Assembly (NCBI GenBank): GCA_023053575.1 | Contig: JAKZAP010000010.1 | Location: forward strand, 17,544,628-17,608,627 | Direction of reading: 5' to 3' | DNA: 64,000 bases | Source: Branchinecta lynchi | Lineage: Eukaryota; Arthropoda; Branchiopoda; Anostraca; Branchinectidae | Part shown: positions 46,300 to 56,119 of the stretch, piece after piece | Numbering within the stretch: position 1 is the stretch's first letter | Layout of the letters: the number at the start of each line of letters is the position of its first letter | Program-made: the position numbers and the translations under genes | Notes under the pieces: generated by a model | What the model saw: the letters and a program-made list of their open reading frames with translations, nothing else | Database searches by the model: none | Told to the model about the DNA's origin: nothing

Positions 46300-46820
46300 T
46301 TACATTTAAAGTTCGAAAAGGGCTGACACTGGACAATCTAGTTACCCATCATTTATTCTAACATACGTGCGTTATTGGCACGTTTTTACTTTATCATTAA
46401 AGTTTAACCGAAAAGGACTGAGACTGGACGATCTAGTTACCCATCATTTCTTCACTTAAAGCGGCTTGAAGACCCGATAAAATGCGTTACTTCGTTGCTC
46501 CGCCGTTCCCGAATAATCGAGTTTCACATAGTGGAATTTCCCTGTCGGATTTGTGATGCCTCTATGCGCATTTACGTGTGTTGTATGCGTCACGAAAACG
46601 ATTTACGAAAAATAAGTCTTCACGGTGAGCTACCTTCCGCAAGATGATCACTGGCCACTAAAAGAACGCTTCTGAACTGACATTCAAATTTTCCGCGTCA
46701 AGTAGAATTTTGCGTTGTGTGGACGACCGTAAATATTCTGGACTTCATACTGAGCAAATAGGGAAAAATATAAAAAAATCTCTTAACACAATCCAAATAA
46801 TGCTGTGTATTCAGTTAAAT
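46300..46820 (-). mobile_element. family G element with a partial tandem copy
   Basis: 46397-46820 starts TTAAAGTTTAACCGAAAAGG and ends ATTCAGTTAAAT. An end fragment (TTAAAGTTCGAAAAGGGCTG ... CAATCTAGTTACCCATCATT) lies just before at about 46308. It shows the empty site of the MITE nested at 6776-7054. Confidence 0.65.
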
Positions 46821-47330
46821 GATACACAAATAAATCGGCTTTTCAGAAAACTGGTCCACTTACCATCTCAACAAGTGCCAGTAAATTACGCATCGTTTCA
46901 TGCAATTCTAAAAACGGCCGGAACGGCAAGCCAAACTCCACGTCCAATAAATAGGTCATCATTGTCAAACTGACTCGTCAGATATTCGCCTATGTATGTA
47001 TGAGTGTGAACATTAAGATAAGAGCCTTTGAGACCATGATACAAAAAATAAACGAATTAACACTAAACAATACCAAAGAAACTTAAATATATGATATCTG
47101 TACAAGAAAAAAGAAACCGAAAAATGGTCCTTAACGATCCTCAGTCAGCATCCCCACCCCCGCCCAAATACCTAGGCTAACTCCGAAAAGTAACTACCCA
47201 AACTATCTGGCCGCTTATGTCGCATTCTTTCACCCATTATCCAATCTTGTCTTGCCCAATGTGCTTCTGTTACCCTATTCTTAACCCCACTTGCCCTTTT
47301 CTATCTCATTACCCTCGAGTGACGGCCCTC
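46821..47330. other. unassigned
   Basis: Nothing recognised apart from AT-rich sequence. Confidence 0.3.
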
Positions 47331-47337
47331 TATAAAA
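47331..47337 (+). promoter_or_regulatory. possible TATA box
   Basis: TATAAAA lies 51 bp before the ATG at 47388, a spacing compatible with a start site near 47360. The motif alone is weak evidence. Confidence 0.25.
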
Positions 47338-47387
47338 ACATTGATTTTCCCCATTCCGATATTTACTCCCCCATATAACCCGTCAGA

Positions 47388-47609
47388 ATGGCTTCCAGAG
47401 TTTATTCACGAGTGATCGACTGGACCCGGGGACATTTGGGACCATATTTCTGGGGAGTGGATGAGAAACTCAGACAAGGCGTAAGATTGACCCTAGATTA
47501 TCCTCAAATGTCGAAAGAGGGGGAAACTGACTGGACAAATAGGGGAATACGATTGACGTGGGATTTGCATGGTTCAAAGAACCCCAACTTATTTTTCCAA
47601 CGAAACTAA
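47388..47609 (+). CDS. hypothetical 73-aa protein
   Basis: The frame begins MASRVYSRVIDWTRGHLGPY and ends KNPNLFFQRN. Composition is balanced (several W, R, D, G; no low complexity) and no repeat family covers it. A TATA-like box precedes it. I recognise no domain, signal peptide or membrane segment. It lies on the opposite strand inside the intron that splits Ig domain 2. It could be a small nested gene, an exon, or chance. The 76-codon frame after it runs into a MITE and is not supported. Confidence 0.25.
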   Translation: MASRVYSRVIDWTRGHLGPYFWGVDEKLRQGVRLTLDYPQMSKEGETDWTNRGIRLTWDLHGSKNPNLFFQRN

Positions 47610-47853
47610 AATGTCATAAGATGATCCTAAGGAACAGGAGAACTTCCCAATGAGAAAACGGAATTGTGTTAAACTATTTTTGGAAAAGAAAAACGGTTTG
47701 GCACTGAATATATCTTTTTCAGCTAAGAATGTGATATTATTATTTGGAAAAAATTTATTTTGTGTTTTTTTGTTGTTTTGTTGGTATTTATGGGTCGAAG
47801 AGGTTTTAAGTACATATGTTGAATTTTATGGCACTGGAGGAAAGGAACCCTAT

Positions 47854-48146
47854 GAGTGTGTTCCACCCTACTTACCGTAGTTACTACGCATGACGTCACG
47901 AATTCTGGCTTTTTGCCGTCAAGGCTGAAAGGACTTTTCTATTTTCCAGCAGGATATCATTCCGACCAATCACGTTACAGAGATGCGTAGTTACTACACT
48001 TACTACGCTCCCGAGCATGGTAAGCAAATAGTAACTATTAGTCACTATTTCGAGAAGGCTAGAACGGTCAGCGTAGTAACTTTTCGTGAGGATGGAACGG
48101 AAATAGTAACTAATAGTAACTATTATTAGAAGGGTGGAACACGCTC
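47854..48146 (-). mobile_element. family D MITE, 293 bp
   Basis: Flanked by TAT (47851-47853, 48147-48149). Ends GAGTGTGTTCCACCC and GGGTGGAACACGCTC. Contains TTACCGTAGTTACTACGCAT, TGACGTCACGAATTCTGGCT and paired AGTAACTATTAGTCACTATT blocks. Confidence 0.85.
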
Positions 48147-48149
48147 TAT

Positions 48150-49528
48150 GGAGGAAGGGATCCTCGAAACAGGAAGTGCAAATGAATTTTATCAGTTTTT
48201 TTAGTGCAAGTACCTGGTTTGGCCCACGAAATTTAAAATTAATTCCTCTAAAATAAAATTAAGGAAGTAAAAGAAATGATCAAAAATTTGTAATATAGGT
48301 CATAATTCAAATATTGAAGTTTGAATTTGAGATTTTGAAAAGCAGGTTGTTTGTGGATAACCTGGTTGCGTGTTTGCTGGAAATAGTTTGTAGCAACTGA
48401 ATACGGTTGGAGTTGAAATGTTTAGTGGTGAAGGATTACGCGTTTGTAGATGAGAAAAAAAGTATAGAAAGTATTAAAGAAAATATGATTTAGTAAGAAT
48501 TATAGAAGAAATGACTAAAAGATAAACTGTGGATATGTAATTTGAAAATTATAAAATAGTTTAATAATTGAAATAAAGATTATTGTTTTTGATTATTAAT
48601 TTATAGTATATTTTTTATATCGAAAGACATTATATCGTCAAAGAGTCTAAGAAAATATTGACGTCACCGAGTGGAGGAGGAGTCGTATAGAAAAGATACT
48701 ACGCGGGATTAAAAAAAAAAAATACATATATATTAACAGGAATAAAATGACCAAATGAAGCCAGTGGTAGGTTGTTTAGGTCCATCTCAAATTCCACCAC
48801 TTTCTCACTCAAGATCCCAATAGTAATTCGGACGAGATGCTTTACGACTTCAATTTCGTCTCACAGGATTAATCTACCCTCGCTAAATCAATAAATTCAA
48901 CCAGCAAGATATCACACTTCATAACTTCAGAACGCGAGTGTCAAGCACTTTCAAATTGATTTAAGGTTGTAAACCAATCAGCTCCGGATAGTCTAGCAAA
49001 GAGATATCAAAGAGGGTGGACAAGACCAACAAGCAACTGCATGTAATTAAGACTAACGAGTAATTATGGACAACATGTTCAAGTAGTTATCTTCGCAATT
49101 ATCTATGATGAGGTTTTTCTTCATCCCCATTTTCCAGAAATGGAGAGCCCCCCCCCCCCCCAACGTACCTACTGTTCGACGGTTCGAAATGAAGGGAAAA
49201 CTCCTTGTTCCCTATCCTCACAACTGTACAATTCAGTTTTTAATTATTTGACTATGTTATCTAATGGTACGTATAAACTAGATACTGGCGTCAATAGTTA
49301 TTCTTGAATGACGCCTTCTTGATTGATGGTCACGAATGTCTTAAAATACGCTACTTGTATAGGTTGGCGGCGTTCAAAACAATTTAGTAGATTTACTATT
49401 GTTTTATTTTCTGTATGGAGGTCTTTCTTTTACGGGTTCGCAGGAGACATATACGTAAGTTCATATGTAACCTGATTCGCTTACTCCAGTCTTTCTACTA
49501 TTCATCCGTACAAAGTGAACGTTGAAGA
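48150..49528. other. AT-rich unassigned intron DNA
   Basis: No coding or repeat feature recognised in about 1.4 kb. Confidence 0.3.
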
Positions 49529-49536
49529 CGAAATGA

Positions 49537-49707
49537 CAAGGCCGTATCCAGGGGGGGGGTTAGGGGGTTGACCCCCCAAAAAAAACGTAGAAAAATAATA
49601 ATTTTTATAGGCTCTTCCCTCTGATTTATGTGTTTCCTGCACTTTTGTGTCCGACCAGCAGGCAACCCCCCCCCCCCCCCCGAAATAAATTCCTGGATAC
49701 GGGCCTG
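49537..49707 (-). mobile_element. hAT-type MITE (family E), 171 bp
   Basis: Flanked by CGAAATGA at 49529-49536 and 49708-49715. Ends CAAGGCCGTATCCAGG and CCTGGATACGGGCCTG are inverted. The interior GGTTGACCCCCCAAA and CTTCCCTCTGATTTATGTG is the reverse of 9748-9929. Confidence 0.9.
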
Positions 49708-49715
49708 CGAAATGA

Positions 49716-50994
49716 CCATTATAAGATTTGTGAAACGTATGGGCTAAAGCCACAAAGTTGGTCACGATAAATTATGAAAAATTCCTATTTCGGGGCAATT
49801 ATCTACACGTGTAGAATCAAATCTGCGATGAATTAGCCTACGACTAGGTTCCCTAAAACTGAGCAATAAGATTATACGTATGACGGACGTAGGTGGGAAA
49901 CAGCAATGACCATTTTAGTGCTAAAGTGCCCTAGAAGATTGTAATTTTAGAAGAAAAAATGTGAAAAAGGACTGAATGTGTACTAAAAACAGATATTTTC
50001 ATCAACTTTTCAGGTTCCGCATTAAAAGACGGGTAGAAAATAAAATGTACAGAGGAATACATAAATTCAGTTCATGACAGGATCAGCAGTTGTCAAAAAT
50101 CAGAATACCGAAAACTTTATTCTTAGTTTTCTAGTATCTTCAAAATTTTCATCCGCCGGAATATGCTGACGGCTTCAAAATACCTTATTTCTGTTTGTTT
50201 ACATCGGAACTTAAATATCCGGTTTAAACATTGTTTCTTCCGGGACAAGGAAACAATGAAAAATCAACCAAAAATCTTAACAGTTCGACGAAAGTAACAG
50301 TTCATACTGATTTACCAAAACTTTACCATAACCTGAAGACGGGGTCAATTTTTATTCAATTCTTGCCAATATTATCATAAGATAGTTTGGACGCGTCACA
50401 AAAAGACAATGGTACAAATTTCACAACACGCACAATTGGGATAGCCAAAAATATTGACAATTATAATATACTAAATCAAAATCAAAAATATATTTACAAT
50501 TATTGAAATCTTATATTTACAGTTTAATTAAATCAGCAGTCAATTTCTCTAAGCTTGTCTTCATTAAAATTCCGAACGAAATAAGGCACAAACGACTTCT
50601 CATAGCGGCTTGCCCCGCATGGTGGCTGAAGCTGCTCCGCTTCAGTCAGCTTTGATTTCAGCCTTGTATTTGGGCGACTTCTTGTCACTACTTTGCCTGG
50701 CAGAATACTTCGATGTATCGGGGAAGCAAGACATTTCTTTAGAAACAGCGGGCACAAATTCATCTCTATTAAATTTCTCGTGAACCGGGAAGCTCGGTTA
50801 GCTTGAACATTTAATCAGACTAACGACCCTCCATAAGTTCATGGAAAAACCGTGGTAATAACAACATTTCCACCTACCGTGGTAGGAAATAAAGCAACAC
50901 AACCTAAAAAGCAGTAAATATAAAAATTAAATAAATTAAGAAACAACAAATCAGGAAATATAACCACAAATTATTTGATGAAAAAGCAAACAAA
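49716..50994. other. unassigned intron DNA
   Basis: The minus-strand 76-aa frame at 50533-50763 has no family motif. Nothing else was recognised. Confidence 0.3.
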
Positions 50995-52119
50995 AGCTGG
51001 AAGGTCATATGGCACTTGCAAGTCTGGTTAAAATTTATATAAAATTTGCCGTTTTGTGGGTTTGTTCTGATCATTTGTAAGCAAAAGCATTGAGATAAGA
51101 ATGATCATGTACCCTTGGAAACAACAACTTTCCGGTTTCGGCCGGATTCCGGGCGTACTACTTGTCCGATGACAAAATGGTTTTCACCATCATGTTCGGC
51201 ATGTCTTCTTACCACATAATCGACTATCACATTAGCTGTTTGGAAATATTTTGTTTGCCCCTTAATTTGAACCCCCTCCCCCACCCGTAAATATAGGGCT
51301 ACAAAGCCCATCTACGAACTCGACTGGTCCGACGACCAAACGAATCATCGCACCAAGTTTCATCAAAATCGAATCATCGCACCAAGTTTCATCAAAATTC
51401 TAATTCCCTTCGAGAGTTATCGTGCTTACAGACGGACGGACGGACAACTTTTGGATGTCATAGGTATCCCTCCACTTACGTTTTGGGATCCCAAAAAGAG
51501 CATCAAAGACATGTCCACTATTCATAAAATTTCACTGGAATCCGATCACACGTTCCAGAGTTGCGCATGGCTCACTCTTCTGGATTCCCCATCCCTCCAC
51601 CACCCCACCACCCGATGATCGAATTGAAATGCGTTGTATTTCCAAGTCAGTTTGATCGGGTCCCTGATATACCTGCCAAGTTTCGTCGTCAAAATTCCGG
51701 AAACCGCCATCATCGATATTACGGGATCCCCCCCCCCCTCCAAGTGTCCGGATCCAGTCCAGTTGGTTAAACGATTTATCTATAGCATATGCTTGTTCTT
51801 CCCAGCAATTTTCACTCCGATTCCTCCGTTCTAACAGGTTTTCGAGATTTCCAGCCCCCCCCCCCAAAGTTTCAGTCCATTCCGATCACCCTTTTCGAAA
51901 GTTACGCAAAATTCAATTTTCCGGATTCCCCCGCCCTCCATTCGCACCCAGATGGTCGGATCGGGAAACTGATTATTTCCAAGTTAGTTTGGTCGGGTCC
52001 ATGATATGCCTGCCAAGTTTCATCGTCCTAGAACATCTGCAAGTACCCTAACTCGCAATAGTGTGACAGACCGCCCGACCGACAGACGGAATTACGATTG
52101 GTATATGGCACTTGGGCCA
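50995..52119 (+). mobile_element. family B element interrupted by a family A copy
   Basis: Left end AAAGCTGGAAGGTCATATGG, CACTTGCAAG. After the insertion, units have AAGTTTCGTCGTC, CATCCCTCCACC and TCCGATCACACGTTCCAGAG. The end GACCGACAGACGGAATTACG, GGTATATGGCACTTGGGCC has lost the second hairpin arm. Confidence 0.7.
51121..51497 (+). mobile_element. family A element (right half) nested in family B
   Basis: One unit (CCGGATTCCGGGCGTACTAC) plus the right part (TTCGAGAGTTATCGTGCTTA, CAGACGGACGGACGGACAAC) and the intact terminal TTTTGGGATCCCAAAA. A CGAATCATCGCACCAAGTTT block is duplicated inside. Confidence 0.7.
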
Positions 52120-52364
52120 GAGGAGATATTTTTATCGCGGTTGAATAATTGCACACTGAATTCCGTCAGAATGATTCTAATTTACGCAATTATGTTTTAA
52201 AGCGAAGCCGATCAGTCATAATGACAGGACGCAAAACAAGATTTTCAGGGGGTTTACTCATCAGCTAATTACCCCTGTAAGATGTAAAACGAGGGAAAAA
52301 ACTAGTTGCACTTCGGGCAACTGTCCACAATTTCGAATAACCTGTTTCGAGGACGGTCACCGGA

Positions 52365-52450
52365 ATTGCAACCGAAATTTTTATCTACATCTCGCTTATC
52401 ATCTTAGAGGGATTATTAGCTGATCAATAAAACCTCTCAAAATGTGTGTG
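52365..52450 (+). mobile_element. retroposon 3' end
   Basis: ATCATCTTAGAGGGATTATT, AGCTGATCAATAAAA matches the 3' end at 53040-53100. Confidence 0.45.
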
Positions 52451-52578
52451 TTCTTTCTACTTTTCGTCTTTCGCCGTTTCATCAGACGATTACACTTTGG
52501 AACTTTAAATTTCACCTGTCAGCACCCCGTCCCCAACCTCACTCGTGGTTTAACTGTAGATAGAGATATTTAACTTAC

Positions 52579-52689
52579 CTCCAGTGGAATAACAGGTAAG
52601 CTTGACCGACTGCCCTTCTTCATAAGGACCAACGCGGTCCGAGACCTCACGACCTGACTCGTCAAAAATCTTCGGCGTTTGCGGAGGCA
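52579..52689 (-). CDS. Sidestep-family Ig protein, exon for first half of Ig domain 2
   Basis: Seen: on the minus strand an acceptor (TTTGTTTTGCAG) precedes 52689 and a donor (GTAAGTTAA) follows 52579. The 111-bp exon enters with two bases of a codon and leaves with one base, so it is phase 1 to phase 1. It encodes VPPQTPKIFDESG at the start, then GPYEEGQSVKLTCYSTGG. This is the inter-domain linker plus strands A to C of an Ig domain, with the first domain cysteine in LTCYS. Known: a PP..P.I.D..G....GPY.EG..V.L.C...GG pattern is typical of the second Ig domain of arthropod Sidestep-like proteins, membrane receptors for Beaten path ligands in axon guidance. Inference: the frame continues into 43033-43239. 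The preceding exon (end of Ig1) was not found up to 64000. The gene could instead be another Ig-superfamily member of the same group. Confidence 0.85.
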
Positions 52690-54019
52690 CTGCAAAACAA
52701 AGTTTAACATGGTCAGAACTCGAAGAACAACCGTTTATATGAAGAAAAAAAATATGAGGACAAAAGCATAAGGACTTAATTTTACCAATAAAATTCATTC
52801 ATACATTCGATTATCCCGAGCAAAATTAGAAAACGAGATTTTCGTGTTTTTTTTACTTATTTTAATTTGAATCTGCATGTCGTGCAATCCGAATCACTCT
52901 TCTGGTTTTTAGTTATATGTCATCTTATTGTTTGTTGGTTCCGCATTGTTTTCGTGTTGTTATTGTGGTCGATTTTATGATTTACTTTCGTTTTTCGCTG
53001 AGGACTGTTTGCCGCAAGTGCAATCGAAATATCCGAAATTTTATTTATCCCTCGCAACTCATCTTAGAGGGATAAACTAGCTAATAAAAAAAAAAAAAAA
53101 GCTTGGCTTCAATCCTTATATTCGACTATCACGGACCACACTTAATGACGCAATGACGCCACGAAGTTTCATTTCCAGTTTAATTTTTCTGTATTTAACA
53201 AGAATTATCTAGTTATAATTGGGTTCTGCATTATGGGGGGAACCCGTTATTCGCTCATTTGTTATAGTGGAAAGATAATACGCTAGTAATTTTCTCTGCC
53301 TTTTTTTTTAGTTCAGGCTACAGCTCCAGTGCTATGCTGACTGGCGAGAAGATAAACTTGAGATAGTAAGGCTTTTCATACTCCTATACGGTAACAGTTA
53401 TTACATATTACTTCCAATAGCGACTCGGAATTCGCCTTAGCGAATTCGAATCCGTGTTCAAACTAAACTCATGGGGAACTGATTGTCCACGACGTAGGTG
53501 AAGGAACTTGAAAATTCGCTCTCAGGCGCTTAGTAGAATTGTCTTAAACTCCGGAAACTCGATCAGCAAGAATTTCGGGAATCTTTGGCAGTTCAACAAA
53601 AAATGGTTCCTTTTCTCAGCTCCCCGGACTGGACAAGCAGAGGCACTAAGGGACCGACCGGGCTAAGACGAAATTGAATTAATTATAACATTGCCGTCAA
53701 AACAGATATCAATCTGCCATTTACTACATATTTGAAAGCCAAGTGTATTTTTTCCTTTTCTTTGTCTTACACTATTTTCCTCTTCTTGAGTGCGTAAATT
53801 GAATTCCAGCATCATCATCATCTGAAAGGCGGAACCCGACGCGAGAAAAAGAACCAGTCGTTCGACCATAAGATTAAACAGGTGATTCCACATTCTGACA
53901 AACAGCCTACAAGACGCAAAAACTTTACCAATAACAACAGTTTCATCGTCATATTTGAGTCATAATATGTGACCTATTAAGTCTCCGGGATGTCATCGGG
54001 GAGTACTATGCTAGTTTAC
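52690..54019. other. upstream intron with a poly(A)-ended retroposon, otherwise unassigned
   Basis: 52840-53100 is a T/G-rich tail ending CTCATCTTAGAGGGATAAAC, TAGCTAATAAA and a run of A. No coding part was seen. 53101-54019 has no call. The Ig1 exon was searched for here and not found. Confidence 0.4.
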
Positions 54020-55275
54020 ATTTTTGGGATCCCAAAACGTAAGTGGAGGGATACCTATGACATCGCAAAAGTTGTCCGTCTGTCCGTCCGTCCGTCCGTC
54101 TGTTAGCACGATAAGTCTCGAAGGGGTTGAGATATTTTGATCAAACTTGGCATGAGGACTCTTTAGGTCAAAGTACAGTTCAATGAAGATGGGCCATGTA
54201 GCTCTATATTTAGGGGTGGGGGAGGGGTTTGAAATTAAGGGGAACAAAAAATATTTGTTACAAGCTAATGAAATAGTCGAATTACGGGTAAGGAGACATG
54301 CTGAATCCGAATATGAAATTTATTTTCTCGTCGGACAAATAGTTCACCCGGAATCCGGCGAAAACCGGAAAATTTGTGAAAAGTAAAAGTGTAATATGAA
54401 GTTGATTGGAGGATTGATTTAGGGGCAAGGAGACATGCTGAATTTGTTTGAGCTTTATTTTCGGACAAGTAGTTCCGGAATTCAGCCAAAACCGGAAAGT
54501 TGGCGGAAGTAAGGCAGGAAGTTTCGATCTGCTTCGTCAAAATAGATATGACTTAAAAGGGAACATGCTGGATCCATATCTGAACTTGGTGTTCTCATAT
54601 GATTAGCTATTTGGCCTTAATCTGTTTCTAAATTGTAATATTTTATGTTCTCGCCGGAAAATTAGTTCGGCCGGAATCCGGCCAAAACCGGAATTCGTTG
54701 ACTCTTTAGGTCAAAGTACAGGTCAAGCTTAAAGATGGGCCATGTAGCTCTATATTTAGGAGCGGGGGAGGGGTTTGAAATTAAGGGGAACAAAAAATAT
54801 TTTTTTAAAAGCTAATGAAATAGTCGAATTAGGCGTAAGGAGACATGCTGAATCCGAATATGAAATTTATTTTCTCGTCGGACAAATAGTTCACCCGGAA
54901 TCCGGCTAAAACCGGAAAATTTGTTAAAAGAAAAGTTTAATCTGAAGTGGATTAGAGGTTGGACGTAGAGGTAAGGAGACATGCTGAATTCGTTTGAGCT
55001 TTATTTTCGGACAAGTAGTTCCGGAATTCCGCCAAAACCGGAAAGTTGGCGGAAGTAAGGCAGGAAGTTTCGATCCTCTTCGTCAAAACAGATATGACTT
55101 AAAAGGGAACATGCTGGATTCATATCTGAACTTGGCGTTCTCATATGATTAGCTATTTGGCCTTAATCTGTTTCTAAATTGTAATAGTAAAAGTGTTCAA
55201 GGAGTCTGGCGAAGACTGGACCTGGCGAAGACAAGACCCAATTGTCTGGACAAATTCGAAACCTTTGGTCTTGTT
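54020..55275 (-). mobile_element. family A element, copy 10, with internal duplication
   Basis: Begins TTTTTGGGATCCCAAAACGT, with GTCCGTCTGTCCGTCCGTCC (54075-54100). A block starting GACTCTTTAGGTCAAAGTAC occurs at 54157 and 54700, and most of the 543-bp segment is repeated. It ends with the reversed left end (GAAACCTTTGGTCTTGTT). Confidence 0.8.
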
Positions 55276-56100
55276 ATTAAAGCTTGTTACGTGTTAAGCA
55301 GTATTTCTTGTATTTTGGACTCCCTTTCCTTTGCATGGCTTTTACCATTTTTTTAGTCACGACGCACACATTATTATTTCGCACTTCGGAGATGGGAAAC
55401 TCGGACAGAGTCGACAAGCGCCAAGAAGAAAGTCGGTAAATTCGTGGGGCAAATTTTGGTATTTTTCGAAAAAACGATATTTCTGAACAATTCAGCCGTG
55501 AAAAGATCAGAGCTAGTAAGTGTTGTGCATTGACGAACAAAGTAAATGGGATAGGCTGCTATCGTGATGTTCAAATTGGCGGGCGCGGTGTTTATTTTCT
55601 GAAGTTGGGCAATAGTCATAACGGAGAAAATAAAGAGATAAAATACAGGGAAGGAAACAGTAGCCTATATAGAGCTACATTTGGTTAAAGTCGCAGTAGG
55701 TGTAACGTGAATAATGTAGACGCCAATCCCTATTACAGTTGCCCTAGGTCAGGAATTTACTGCCCTTCTCTAACCCCTAGAAATTTCCGCTTTCCCCTAC
55801 TTTCATTGTACTTTATCGAATGAAGCAGAGGAAAAAGAAAAGAACAAAGACGAGAACCTTATAAGCTACTACCTCTACAGGGATAGATTTTATAAACCTG
55901 GCAATTTATCTTTTGATTGCGTGTGCTATTATTTCTGTCTCCATTGTAAGACTAGGGAAGAACCAAATCTAGTTGACTTAGGAAAAATAATATTTCGATA
56001 ATAGGTCAGGAACAAAAGACGGGGTAGACTTGTCCTCCCTCGTCTACCTTCTTTATTGAAGAATACATATTTCATTTCAGTGGGACTAGAAAACAACATC
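55276..56100. other. unassigned
   Basis: Minus-strand frames at 55277-55619 show no motif. Weak similarity of 55410-55520 to 35860-35960 suggests an old repeat. Confidence 0.3.
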
Positions 56101-56119
56101 GATAGAGAAGAATTGTGTA

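Larger units (their letters stand above)
43240..52578 (-). other. 9.3-kb intron splitting Ig domain 2
   Basis: The two halves of Ig domain 2 are separated by this span. It has a GTAAGTTAA donor at its high-coordinate end and an AG acceptor at 43240-43241. It contains degenerate retrotransposon-derived tandem units (43.3-44.3 kb), a family G element, a 293-bp MITE, a hAT MITE and a family B element with a nested family A copy. Confidence 0.75.

Noticed and set aside
53930..53975. Possible end of Ig1 (TVVI before a GTAAAG donor) on the minus strand
   Set aside because: An in-frame stop lies ten codons upstream and there is no D.G.Y.C motif, so it cannot be the Ig1 exon.
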